Assembly: GCA_963774935.1 (NCBI GenBank)
Contig: CAVZGO010000012.1
Coordinates: 5,881-69,880, forward strand
Direction of reading: 5' to 3'
DNA from: CAVZGO01 sp963774935
Lineage (GTDB): Bacteria; Chloroflexota; Anaerolineae; Anaerolineales; UBA4823
Length of the DNA stretch: 64,000 bases
Below the pieces are notes generated by a model that did not search any database, was not told where the DNA came from, and worked only from the letters and a program-made list of their open reading frames with translations. This document shows positions 1 to 9,268 of the stretch, piece by piece (position 1 is the stretch's first letter; the number at the start of each line of letters is the position of its first letter). A program made the position numbers and the translations under genes.

Positions 1-2452
1 GCCAGATTACGCCAAACAATTCCACCATCACATCTTTCTTAAGTGGTGTCACAGGAATTTTTGTTACCTGGTTCGCGGTTTCTGTCCAGCGCTGCGTTGC
101 TTCTTCTGCAAGCTGATTTCTCTCTGTCTCAAGTTCTGTAATTTGTTTTTGGTATTCTGCAATTGCCTTGACCGACTCGTCGATGTCCGCTTTCGCTTCG
201 CTTGTCATCCGTCGTTTTGTCAGATTTTTCGAAACGCTGCGGCGCCGTCCACCAAACAACCCTATGACAGTATTGAAACCGGTTCCAACCTCGTCCATTT
301 TTCGCTGGTTGTATTCAGCCTTGTCCTGGTCAAGTTCGCGCTGCTCTCGGTTGATTTTTTCTTGAACGGCATCTATTTTCTTATCGTAAGTTGCTGATAA
401 TTTTTGCAGCTCTTCGTCACGAGCTTTTCGCGCTAATGCCACGCATTGTTTGACAAATTCCGGCTGCGAGACTTCAGGTCCGGCATATTGTTTTAAGGTT
501 TCATTTGCCCAAACGCTCACTTCACTATTCCGGTACGCCCAATCTAGATAATCTCGTTCCATGACGGTCATGGCTTTGAGATCCGTAAGTGGCGCTCCGA
601 CTTCCGCGAATTTCGCTTCTGGAATCGGTTTTGTTTCAATCATGTTATCAGGAATAACAGGGTAAGGATAATCATCCCAGCGGACCATACCGCGGCGGTC
701 TGGATCAGCTACAAGTGCTGTGCGTTTTAGTTCATAATCCAGGTTATATTTTCGATTGATAAACCGGGTGCTGGCTTGTGCTAACAGCACTGCCCGGTAA
801 GTTGTTTTATATTCTAATGTACCTTGTGGCAGACTACGGCCAGAGGCTTTAAAAGATTCTGGGAATGATAAGTTGTTTATCGCAAAATATTCAGCGATCC
901 CACTCGGAAATACCGGATGTGAGGCTGTAGCACTGCTGGGTTTCGTCTTAATTGGGCTCGCAGTTGAAGTACTGGTGCTGCTTCCGCCCAGGCTTGCCGT
1001 TGATGGCGCTGCGATTCCGCCACCTGCCTGTGGTACGGTTGAATCTCCTTCTGCACCAACTAACTTATTTAAATCAGGAAGCTGAGTCCGTGTTAATGGG
1101 CCTGCCAGATAGTTCATCGCCCAGCGCGTTCCAAACAACACCGGACCTTTCGAGTGCACATTGTGGAGCAAGAACACTCGTTTGCCTAATCCAGCAATAA
1201 TCTTGTCATATTCATCACGGTCCAGACCTCCAGCCATAGCGCCTTGCAATCCGTCTAGCAGTCTTTGCTTATCCTGATCGGTTTGTAGCTTGCCGATGAA
1301 CCAGGAACCGGCGTTTGAAAGTGCCTTATAATCCAGATCTACCGGGTTTTGTGTTACCAGGACCTGAGCGACGCCAAAAGCACGCGCTTGTTTTAGCATT
1401 CGCAATAACAACTGTTTCGATGGTGGATTCTTAATCGGAGGCAAATAACCGAAAATTTCATCGAAGTAAACAATCGCCCTCAGAGAAGACGTGCCAGGCT
1501 GTGACCGCATCCAGGATTCCACGGCGGAATAGAGCAGGGTAATGAAGAACATCCGCTCCTGCTCAGTCAGGTGAGCGATGTAAAACACACTGTGCTTCGG
1601 TTTTCCATCTGGGGCATAAAGCAAACTCGGAATATCCAGAGGTTGACCTTCGATCCATGTCTGAAAAGAAGGCGATGCCAGTATATTGTTGAGCAGCATT
1701 GCCAGCTCGAAGCGATCCTTCTCCGGGAAAAAGCGGTTGATGTCGAAAACGCCCAGCTTTTCAAATGGAGGCTCCTGGGTTTGAAGGATGAGCTCGCCCA
1801 GGTCCAAATCCTTGCCTTGGCTCCAGGAATTTTCCAGAATATTGGATAACAAGATATGCTCCCTTGAGCGTACCGGGTCAATATCTGTCATTCCCACGAG
1901 CGTCAGCAGAGCGATGATTGTGCCAGAAATTTTCTCGCGCAGCATCTCTTTATTTTCATCCCAGCCGATTTCCGGTGCCTTAAAGGATGCCAGAATGCTG
2001 ATGGGTATTCCAGCGTCGGAGCCTGGCGTATAGATGGCGAATTTTGCTGAATCTTGTAAAGCCTGTATCCGAGCTGGCTCTATCCCCCAGTCTGCCAACC
2101 CTTTGGACCATTGTGCGGCTGTATCGGAGGCAGCCTGCTCAACAGTCTTTCCCGAGCGACGAGCTTCATCCGGATTAATCCAGGGACGAAAATCCTCCGG
2201 GGCGAGTTTAGGGAAGTGCAGCAGCAAGTTAGTAATATCCCCTTTAGGATCAATCAACAGGGCAGGAATATTGTTCAGCGCTGCTTCTTCTAACAGGCCG
2301 ATGCAAAGTCCAGTCTTGCCTGATCCTGTCATCCCTACCACCACTGCATGAGTGGTCAAATCGGCCGGGTTGTATAGGGTCGGATCAACTCCAAGCTGTT
2401 TCTTTGCGCTATCGTAAATTCGCCCCAGGTAGAAATTCCCGTTTGTGTCCAT
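1..2452 (-). CDS. HerA/DUF87-type ATP-binding protein, 3' end beyond window
   Basis: The reading frame opens at an ATG at 2452, preceded by GGTGAGG, and stays open to the left edge (817 codons visible), so the C-terminus is missing. Residues 40-47 read GMTGSGKT, a Walker A motif. A later stretch IVYFDEIFG is a Walker B-like strand, and LVTQNPVDLDYKAL resembles the sensor region of the DUF87/HerA/VirD4 class of ring ATPases. The second half turns into a charged, probably coiled-coil segment rich in Lys, Glu and Gln, followed by a basic patch (GGRRRSVSK). Such proteins couple ATP hydrolysis to movement of DNA or another polymer; the actual substrate here is unknown. The PLD-family gene lies 73 bp upstream on the same strand. 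The ATPase class is secure and the function is not. Confidence 0.85.
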   Translation of the reverse strand, partial: MDTNGNFYLGRIYDSAKKQLGVDPTLYNPADLTTHAVVVGMTGSGKTGLCIGLLEEAALNNIPALLIDPKGDITNLLLHFPKLAPEDFRPWINPDEARRSGKTVEQAASDTAAQWSKGLADWGIEPARIQALQDSAKFAIYTPGSDAGIPISILASFKAPEIGWDENKEMLREKISGTIIALLTLVGMTDIDPVRSREHILLSNILENSWSQGKDLDLGELILQTQEPPFEKLGVFDINRFFPEKDRFELAMLLNNILASPSFQTWIEGQPLDIPSLLYAPDGKPKHSVFYIAHLTEQERMFFITLLYSAVESWMRSQPGTSSLRAIVYFDEIFGYLPPIKNPPSKQLLLRMLKQARAFGVAQVLVTQNPVDLDYKALSNAGSWFIGKLQTDQDKQRLLDGLQGAMAGGLDRDEYDKIIAGLGKRVFLLHNVHSKGPVLFGTRWAMNYLAGPLTRTQLPDLNKLVGAEGDSTVPQAGGGIAAPSTASLGGSSTSTSTASPIKTKPSSATASHPVFPSGIAEYFAINNLSFPESFKASGRSLPQGTLEYKTTYRAVLLAQASTRFINRKYNLDYELKRTALVADPDRRGMVRWDDYPYPVIPDNMIETKPIPEAKFAEVGAPLTDLKAMTVMERDYLDWAYRNSEVSVWANETLKQYAGPEVSQPEFVKQCVALARKARDEELQKLSATYDKKIDAVQEKINREQRELDQDKAEYNQRKMDEVGTGFNTVIGLFGGRRRSVSKNLTKRRMTSEAKADIDESVKAIAEYQKQITELETERNQLAEEATQRWTETANQVTKIPVTPLKKDVMVELFGVIW

Positions 2453-2525
2453 ATTTGATTCCCTCACCTTTTGATCGATTGTTGCTTATTATACCGCCGG
2501 TAGCTGCCGCGCCTCCTACAGTGCT

Positions 2526-3629
2526 TTAGCGGTAGGTGTCTGAGTAAACACGATCGAACTCCTCCATATATAAACCCGCGATGATTGGATCGTAAATTAC
2601 TAACACATTCTCGTCGTTTCTTTCTTCCGCATTATAAGAAAAGTTATATGATCCGGTTATCACAATTTTTCCATCAATCACAATTACTTTATGATGCATG
2701 TTTGCCGGATTGCTATCCAGGCGGATATCCAGGCCTTCCTGGATAAATCGCGAGTATTCACCCCCCTGATTTGAGCGAACCTGTTCTTGTTCCATAACTC
2801 CGGAAACCTGTATCCCTGCTTCGGCTTGGTTAATGATCGCATCAGCGATTTCATCGGAGGTAAGAGAATATGCCAAAAAATCAATCCGCTGCTCAGCCGA
2901 TTCGATTATCCGGATGATTTCAGCAGATACCTCATCCTCAGGCGCAAAATACACTTCTATCCTGGTCCCGTTGATATCCAGTTCCGGATTAGGGGTGTTT
3001 GCAGGAGAGCCAGCTCCGAACTGGTCCTGAACGAACATTTCATTAAACTCAATAGCATAGTTGTCCGCCAGTTCAGTAGAACGGAGATGGATCAGGTTGT
3101 CATTGTTTTTGTATGCACTGTTGATTGTCATGTTCATCGAGCCCGTCCAAACATCACGCTGGTCGATAACAAGAAATTTATTATGCATCAGTGACTCACG
3201 ACGATCCCCTCTGACAGGAATTCCTGCATCAATAAGATCCTGGATTTCGGGTTCGTCAAGATTGTCGCTGTCTGTGACCATCCGCACCACTACGCCGCGC
3301 CGGTGAGCATTAATTAGCGCATCTCGGATGCTCCACAAATCCAGGTCATATACAGCCAGATCAATACTGAGGCGTGCCAGGTCGATTGCTTCAGCCAGGG
3401 GTTGGTCAGGCCCGCCTCGTTTTGATTGTGCCGTGGGGCTACTTGGATCGCTGAAATATACATCGATCCAGTTCCGGCTGGCTTCGGCAGTAGCATCCTC
3501 CCTATCAGGCTCGGGCAGAAGTACACTGTTCCCGTTGCTAATGCAGCCTGTCAGAAGAATTGCTATACCAAGAGTGATTAAAAACGAAGTAGTACGCCGG
3601 CTTGGAATTGTGAGTGCATGACGCAGCAT
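2526..3629 (-). CDS. phospholipase D-family lipoprotein (two HKD motifs)
   Basis: A 367-residue protein with a lipoprotein signal peptide: a basic start, a hydrophobic core and the lipobox LTGC with Cys29. Two PLD half-sites are intact, HNKFLVID at residues 149-156 and HHKVIVID at 312-319, each followed by a TGS-N segment. The PLD superfamily includes phospholipases, cardiolipin synthases and Nuc-type endonucleases; the short two-motif architecture resembles the nuclease/phosphodiesterase group. The lipobox predicts an extracytoplasmic, membrane-anchored enzyme, so a role on lipids or on external DNA is more likely than on chromosomal DNA. An AGGAAA ribosome site precedes the ATG. The HerA-like ATPase gene follows 73 bp downstream and may be co-transcribed. 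Confidence 0.85.
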   Translation of the reverse strand: MLRHALTIPSRRTTSFLITLGIAILLTGCISNGNSVLLPEPDREDATAEASRNWIDVYFSDPSSPTAQSKRGGPDQPLAEAIDLARLSIDLAVYDLDLWSIRDALINAHRRGVVVRMVTDSDNLDEPEIQDLIDAGIPVRGDRRESLMHNKFLVIDQRDVWTGSMNMTINSAYKNNDNLIHLRSTELADNYAIEFNEMFVQDQFGAGSPANTPNPELDINGTRIEVYFAPEDEVSAEIIRIIESAEQRIDFLAYSLTSDEIADAIINQAEAGIQVSGVMEQEQVRSNQGGEYSRFIQEGLDIRLDSNPANMHHKVIVIDGKIVITGSYNFSYNAEERNDENVLVIYDPIIAGLYMEEFDRVYSDTYR

Positions 3630-3791
3630 CTAGGCTTTCCTATAAAAATATGCCATAGGGATCAATCAAAGATTATAGCAGAAAACATAAGCATCAATTT
3701 TTACTTGACCAGGGAGGATGAACTGTTTGGTGCATCCTGCTTGTGATAAACTATCAAAAATAGATACTTATAAAAATGAGGAATTTCTGTT

Positions 3792-4361
3792 ATGCCTGCT
3801 GAACGAGATACCTATGCTGTTGAAATTGCCGGCTTACACCGCCGCCTTCCGCTGTTCGAAGTAGCTCCTGGTTTAAAGATTGCCGTGCTTAATGTCCTGG
3901 GAGATACTGAGCTGGTTCAAGCCTGCGGAAGTGCTCTGGCGAAAAAGCTCGAGACGCTTCCTTACGACATCCTTGTTACGGCAGAGGCAAAGAGTATTCC
4001 ATTAATCCATGCCCTCTCGGTAGAGACTCGTAAACCGTATGTGGTGCTTCGGAAGGTGTACAAACCTTATATGGGTGTCGCTCTTTCTGCTGAGACCCTG
4101 TCGATCACTACCGGGCAACCTCAGATGCTCTACCTGGATGAGAAAGACCTTGAGCTGGTAAAACGAAAACGGGTCGTGTTGGTAGATGATGTGATCAGCA
4201 CAGGCTCTACCTTGCAAGGAATGCGCCTGGTAATGGAAAAAGCTGGGGCGGAGATTGTCGCTGAAGCTGGTATATTCACCGAAGGGGAGAAGGCACGCTG
4301 GCGACACATCATAGCCTTGGGTCACCTGCCGTTATTCACAGATCAGGATCAGGCGGATTAA
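3792..4361 (+). CDS. adenine phosphoribosyltransferase-like protein
   Basis: A 189-residue type I phosphoribosyltransferase. The PRPP-binding loop VVLVDDVISTGST lies around residues 128-140, with the two adjacent acidic residues followed by the Thr/Ser/Gly turn that holds the 5-phosphate. The length and the PYVVLRK strand before the loop fit the Apt/Xpt group, which convert a free purine base plus PRPP to the nucleotide and pyrophosphate (purine salvage, cytosol). I cannot tell adenine from xanthine specificity from sequence alone. The gene stands alone: it is divergent from the PLD gene and its last four bases overlap the 3' end of the convergent FAD oxidoreductase. Confidence 0.8.
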   Translation: MPAERDTYAVEIAGLHRRLPLFEVAPGLKIAVLNVLGDTELVQACGSALAKKLETLPYDILVTAEAKSIPLIHALSVETRKPYVVLRKVYKPYMGVALSAETLSITTGQPQMLYLDEKDLELVKRKRVVLVDDVISTGSTLQGMRLVMEKAGAEIVAEAGIFTEGEKARWRHIIALGHLPLFTDQDQAD

Positions 4362-5671
4362 TCGCTTTGTGAGTTAGTTTGCTGGAGCATTAAGCCAGCT
4401 GCCTTACGCCCGATTTCCACCGCAAAATTCGTCCCCCGATCCCATGGATAAACCTGGCTCATGCTGGCAAAGTATAGCCCATGGATTGGTGTTTGGATAG
4501 CTGGGATATTCCTTGAGTGATTAACCAGTGGCACCGGTTGGGCGTAAGTCGTTCGCGATAACCAGGAATTATTCAGCCAGTCGAGAGAAAAGTCAGGATT
4601 TATGCGTTTTAAGCTGGGCAGAAAGAGCTGTAATAATTGGTCCTGGCTGAGCTGGAAATACTCGTGGTTGGTCTCCAGATAATCACCGATATATACGATA
4701 TGCTCGCCGCCAAAATTATCCGGTGATACGTAATTGGTGTGTTCTACCAGGGCAAGGAACGGAAAACCAGCCGATTTCGGCATGTTATACCAGTAATAGC
4801 CTTCTTTGGATAGCTGGTGTTTTAGTGATAAGACCATTACCACTGCCCCCATGCTTTTCAAGGAAAGCAGACCTGTAAGATATTCATCCGGAAGATCTGG
4901 TGCCAATCGGGCGAGTAATTCTGGAGAGCTGGTTGAGAGTACCTGGTCAAAGTCATGCTGACCTGTGGAATCTTCTATCAACAGAGAATTCGTTGAGGTG
5001 GGGATAATTCTGTAGACCGGTGTGCTGAGGTTAATAATCACCCCTTCCTGGCGAAGATATTCTGCCAGGCGATCTGCAAAAGCTTGAAAACTACCTTTGA
5101 AGGTCCCCAATCGTGTAGTTCTGGCTTTGATTCGCGCCCAAAGCCAGGCCATATTTACCTGATTGGCATAGTGTTCTCCAAACTTACCGATCATCAATGG
5201 CTGCCACATGAGCTCATATACGCGATCGCCAGCCCATTTTCGCATCCAGGCATCCACAGTAGTTTTCTCTAGGCTTCGCCAGTTGTTCGTTAATCGCAAA
5301 TAGAGACCGACCAGACCAAAGCGGATTTTATTTATGCCCCAACCCAGCCCAGGGAATAGCGCCATCTGCGGAATTGCATCGAAAGGATAGAACCGCCCGT
5401 TGTAGTACATTACTGTATACGGTCGAGGAAATAGCACCTGGTCCTGCCATCCCAATTCGCGAATCAAGCCCAGGATGTGCTGATCGGAGCTAAACCAGTG
5501 ATGGTAATATTTCTCTATGCTCCAATCCCAGTTGGGCAGCTTGAAACCAGATGCCAGCCCGCCAACCTGGTTGCTTGAATCATAAATCGTCACCTGACAG
5601 CCGGCTCTGACCAGGTCATAAGCTGCAGCCATACCGCCAATTCCAGCTCCGACAATCGCGACCTTTTTCAC
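4358..5671 (-). CDS. FAD-dependent amine oxidase/protoporphyrinogen oxidase-like protein
   Basis: 437 residues. The N-terminus VAIVGAGIGGMAAAYDL is a textbook GxGxxG dinucleotide-binding fold for FAD, followed by an acidic residue at the end of the second strand and the VGGLASG segment typical of the amine oxidase/phytoene desaturase/HemG superfamily. The C-terminal GLYFAS...DRGTNFAVEIGRKAA is the second FAD-contact region. Members often act on polyisoprenoids, porphyrins or UDP-sugars. Its start codon overlaps the end of the upstream LPG-synthase-like membrane protein by four bases, so the two are translationally coupled and probably work in one membrane-lipid or glycan pathway. The substrate is not determined. 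Confidence 0.8.
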   Translation of the reverse strand: MKKVAIVGAGIGGMAAAYDLVRAGCQVTIYDSSNQVGGLASGFKLPNWDWSIEKYYHHWFSSDQHILGLIRELGWQDQVLFPRPYTVMYYNGRFYPFDAIPQMALFPGLGWGINKIRFGLVGLYLRLTNNWRSLEKTTVDAWMRKWAGDRVYELMWQPLMIGKFGEHYANQVNMAWLWARIKARTTRLGTFKGSFQAFADRLAEYLRQEGVIINLSTPVYRIIPTSTNSLLIEDSTGQHDFDQVLSTSSPELLARLAPDLPDEYLTGLLSLKSMGAVVMVLSLKHQLSKEGYYWYNMPKSAGFPFLALVEHTNYVSPDNFGGEHIVYIGDYLETNHEYFQLSQDQLLQLFLPSLKRINPDFSLDWLNNSWLSRTTYAQPVPLVNHSRNIPAIQTPIHGLYFASMSQVYPWDRGTNFAVEIGRKAAGLMLQQTNSQSD

Positions 5672-6687
5672 TCTTCAGCTCGCATGTCTTTCAGTTTTTC
5701 AGTGTTCCAGCTTATGCCCATCCGCACCATATAATATGCACCTAAAACAGTGATTGGAAACCAGAGCGCTGCGTGCAAGACCAGGGTGTATGCCGCTGCA
5801 ATGGCTTTCGCGATGCCATTTGCTTGCAACACAGCTATTCCAGGCGCGTCGAATGTGCCCACGTAACCTGGAGCAGAAGGAATGGTTGTCGCCAGATTAA
5901 CAATACCATTCATCAGCATTAGCGTGAAGAAATCTACTTTAAAGGGAAATGCGTGCATCACGAACCAGTACTTGAGCGTTTCTAACAGCCAGATGATCAC
6001 TGATGTCACGAATACCATCAGAATACTGGCTGGTGAACGCAGGGAGGCCAGACCACCCAGGAATAATTCTACAACTCCGGTCACTTTCGACCTGAAGCGT
6101 AACGGCAGCAGGTGTTGCGTTGCAAACTCAACGAAGTGCATCGTTCTTTGGGGAAACATCGCCGCCATTAAGAAAATAAACAATACTCCGAAGAAAGCCG
6201 CAGAGCCCCAGATTGCCAGTGACTTTATGCTGCCAATAAAACCTGAGCTTGATGTCAGGTTCGCTAATTTGGGCAGGTTAAGGAAAACAAAACCAAGCAT
6301 CACCACACCATCAAATATCCGTTCGATCAGGATGGTTGCCAGTGATGCTGAGATCGCTACCTGGTGTTCTTTCTTAAGGACCACGGCGCGTAATAATTCG
6401 CCTGCTCGGGCAGGAAAAATGTTATTACCGAGATAACCTATTACGGTGATCGGGAACAAGGTTGGAGTTGGGATGGTTTTGATGGGGCGGAGCAGGTAAT
6501 GCCAGCGCCAGGCTCGAGCCCACACGGCAATAAAGTAAACCAGGATGCCTGGTACCAGCCACCAATAATTCGCCAGTTTCAGGGCTTGCATCAATTCTAC
6601 GAGACGCAAGCCCCTTAAAGCCAGATACATTAAAAGAACGCTGACAGCCAAACCCAACCAAAACTGCCAGCGCTTCAAGGCATTCAT
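5668..6687 (-). CDS. lysylphosphatidylglycerol synthase TM region/UPF0104-like membrane protein
   Basis: 339 residues from the ATG at 6687. An upstream in-frame ATG adds a non-hydrophobic, poorly conserved-looking tail that would overlap the divergent neighbour, so the internal start is preferred. It has about seven or eight membrane segments with the family signature of an N-terminal RWQFWLGLAVS helix, a central GELLRAVVLKKEH loop and a late PSAPGYVGTFDAPG loop; this Gly/Pro-rich loop is characteristic of the AglD/MprF transmembrane family. MprF proteins move or flip aminoacylated lipids, but many UPF0104 members lack the soluble synthase domain, as here, and have unknown function. It overlaps the FAD oxidoreductase by four bases (operon). 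Confidence 0.82.
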   Translation of the reverse strand: MNALKRWQFWLGLAVSVLLMYLALRGLRLVELMQALKLANYWWLVPGILVYFIAVWARAWRWHYLLRPIKTIPTPTLFPITVIGYLGNNIFPARAGELLRAVVLKKEHQVAISASLATILIERIFDGVVMLGFVFLNLPKLANLTSSSGFIGSIKSLAIWGSAAFFGVLFIFLMAAMFPQRTMHFVEFATQHLLPLRFRSKVTGVVELFLGGLASLRSPASILMVFVTSVIIWLLETLKYWFVMHAFPFKVDFFTLMLMNGIVNLATTIPSAPGYVGTFDAPGIAVLQANGIAKAIAAAYTLVLHAALWFPITVLGAYYMVRMGISWNTEKLKDMRAEE

Positions 6688-6729
6688 CGAGCAAATTCTA
6701 CCACTACTCGACAGGATTATAATAAAGCG

Positions 6730-8167
6730 ATGACTAAGAATAGATGGTTGTGGATATTGGCTATTATACTTACGGTAACAGCTCTTACCGGTGTAGCTTT
6801 TTTTGTTCTGGGTTCTCCACGTGTTCAAGAGTTCTCTCCATCACCGGGTGAAATCGATGTGCCTGCTGGAGCTGCGTTGCAGCTCACTTTCTCTCGCAGG
6901 ATGGATGCTGCGAGTGTCGAAGAACGCCTGGAAATATCCCCGCCTCACTCGGGTGATTTGATCTGGCAGGAAAACAAACTTGTTTTTTCTCCAAATCCAT
7001 CCTGGTCACCTGGTGTAACGATTACGATTTCGTTGAAGAAAGGTGCCCAAGCAGAAGGATGGTTGGCCTTACCTACTCGTGACGATCAGAGCTGGTCTTT
7101 CTCTGTCCGGCAACCACGCCTTTTTTATTTATATCCATCTGATGCTGCTGCGAATCTTTACCAGTTTGATCTTCTCACTGGTGAAAGCACGCCATGGACC
7201 AATATTTTTGGTGGCATCCTGGAATATGATGTGAATGCCGATGGCACAGCCGTCTATTACAGCGCCGAAAACGGTTTGGGGGGAAGTGATATTTACAAGG
7301 TGGTGCTTGGGGATTCGCCTGAATCATCTACCTTTACAACTGTTCTTCGCTGCGGGCAAATGCAATGCCGGGCACCTAAAATATCTCCCCAGGATAATTA
7401 TCTCGCCTTTGAAAAAACCGCGCCTCCAGGAAGCGAAGAGCCAGGCTATCCTCAGGTGTGGTATATAACCATTGCTTGACCAAACTGACGGAGAACTCAG
7501 CACATCAGGGATGGATGTCAGTGATGCAGTCAAAGCGGGGGTAGGATTAAATCAGACTGTCCAGCCGCAATGGTCATCAACGGGCAATTTAACTTTTTAT
7601 GATTCAACACAGCAGGCGTTTATTACCTTAGAAATTCCCAGTGGGAAAACCATTGTTTTCCAAAACCAGACCGGAGAATCCGGTACCTGGGATCCCACGG
7701 GTCAATATTTTGTTGCACCAGAAATTATTTTTAACCAGGATACCAATCCGGATAATTCATCTGATTTACCGTCTATCGCGAGCAGTCATTTGATGCGCTT
7801 TGAGTGGCCTGAAGGAATATTCCTGGATTTGACTGGTGCGGATAATCTTGAGGATACTTCTCCAGCCTATTCGCCAGATGGCACCAGCCTGGCATTCGCT
7901 CGGAAATACTTGGATGTTACACGCTGGACACCAGGAAGGCAAATATGGCTGATGAATTCCGATGGTTCTGGTGCGCGACCACTCACACAAGATCCTTATT
8001 TCAACCATTTCAACATGGTTTGGGATCCGGAGGGTGATCAGATCGCTTATGTGCGTTTTGATGAGACTCTACAAATCGCCCAGCCAGAAGTTTGGCTATT
8101 AGACTTGAAAACCGGATTCTACCGCCAGTTGATTGTTGGCGGTTTTTCACCCAGATGGATTCCTTAA
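6730..8167 (+). CDS. Ig-like plus TolB/WD40-like propeller exported protein, frameshifted near 7468
   Basis: Two frames make one protein. The first (6730-7479) has an N-terminal membrane anchor (WLWILAIILTVTALTGVAFFVL), an SbsA-like Ig domain (SPSPGEIDVPAGAALQLTFS) and the first propeller blades. The second (7472-8167) continues with PDGTSLAFARKYLD-type blades and ends with FSPRWIP. Neither half is a complete propeller. The junction reads TGG TAT ATA ACC ATT in frame one; removing one A gives VWYIPLLDQTDG and joins the frames cleanly, while the second frame has only a TTG start and a TAA just upstream. Likely role: surface or periplasmic binding of protein or glycan; no catalytic residues are evident. 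The break is probably a single-base insertion, real or a sequence error. Confidence 0.75.
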
Positions 8168-8177
8168 ATTCATTTTC

Positions 8178-9116
8178 CTAATCCAGACCGTACCGCTGAC
8201 GCGCTTCGAGCTCTTGTGGAAGCAAAGCGGCATAGATAAAAGCATGGGTTGGCGTAGAAATCCCTTCTTCGAGAGCCATTCGAACCACCGCGCCACTTTG
8301 GGCTTCTAACTCTGATCGGCGACCTTCAATAATGTCGCGCTGCATGGACGGCATTACGGCAGCACTCATTTGATCGATGAACGCCATCGTGCGTTCTACG
8401 ATATCGTCGTCGAGGTGAATCTGACGGACACGAGCCAGTTCTCGGATTTCCTGCATGGCGCTTTCTAATAATTTGCGAGTTTGTGGCAATTTTCGTGTGA
8501 CCACGGGTGATGAACGAGTTACAGCACCAACCCCGCTGATGGAGGCGATGAACAGGAATTTACGCCACATGGCTGAATGGATATTAGCTGGAGTCTCGGT
8601 TTTAATTCCAGAAGAGCTAAAAACCTGGCGCAGGTTCTCAACCCTTGAGCTGGGATTGCCATTCAGCTCACCAAATGTTACTAACGGTTCGATGCCGACA
8701 TGTCGAATGTGTCCAGGACCAGCTTTAAAGGCTGATAGCTGGCATAAGCCTCCCAGGACCGCCTGTTCCCCGAGTACAGTTGTGAGCTGAGATGGTGCAT
8801 CGATACCATTTTGTAAAGGTAATACAACTGTATTCTCCCCGATGATGGGAACAAGATCGAGCGCGGCTTTGGGTACCTGCCACGCTTTTACTCCAAGCAG
8901 TACTAAGTCGGGAACCCCGCATGCACGAACATCGTCTACTGCTTGTATGACCGGGAGATGGAAATTACCCAGAGTGGATTCTACGCGTAAACCGTTGGAC
9001 CTTAAAGCCGTTAAATGGTCGCCACGGGCGACGAAGGTGACATTGTTCCCGGCTTGAGCCAGTCGCCCGCCAAAATATCCCCCAACACCGCCTACACCAT
9101 AAACGATTATTTTCAT
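8178..9116 (-). CDS. panE: 2-dehydropantoate 2-reductase
   Basis: 312 residues from the ATG at 9116, chosen because AGGAGG lies five bases upstream; a longer frame to 9179 adds a tail before the conserved start. MKIIVYGVGGVGGYFGGRLA is the NADPH-binding Rossmann motif (GxGxxG), followed by VTFVARGDH, and the central LPLQNGID and KAWQVPKA segments carry the family's catalytic Lys/Asn region. The helical C-terminal domain includes SMQRDIIEGRRSELEAQSG, the usual ketopantoate-reductase signature. It reduces ketopantoate to pantoate in CoA synthesis, though ApbA/PanE homologues act on other 2-oxoacids and no other pan gene is nearby. It is convergent with the propeller gene. Confidence 0.85.
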   Translation of the reverse strand: MKIIVYGVGGVGGYFGGRLAQAGNNVTFVARGDHLTALRSNGLRVESTLGNFHLPVIQAVDDVRACGVPDLVLLGVKAWQVPKAALDLVPIIGENTVVLPLQNGIDAPSQLTTVLGEQAVLGGLCQLSAFKAGPGHIRHVGIEPLVTFGELNGNPSSRVENLRQVFSSSGIKTETPANIHSAMWRKFLFIASISGVGAVTRSSPVVTRKLPQTRKLLESAMQEIRELARVRQIHLDDDIVERTMAFIDQMSAAVMPSMQRDIIEGRRSELEAQSGAVVRMALEEGISTPTHAFIYAALLPQELEARQRYGLD

Positions 9117-9268
9117 CCATTCCTCCTGATAATGAGATTCGCTTAATCCAAGGCACAAGAATAGTTCTTTTATATGCAAAGTGGGTAAAAATCGGGTAAA
9201 ATCTTAATAATCCAAGATTTGTAGGGAACTTTGGACATACCTGCTTATCTATCTTACACGGGAAAACT

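Noticed and set aside
1..3629. Complete defence system formed by the left-edge ATPase and PLD protein
   Set aside because: The PLD protein has a lipoprotein signal, the ATPase is cut by the window and no other defence gene is nearby, so it is kept only as a weak finding.
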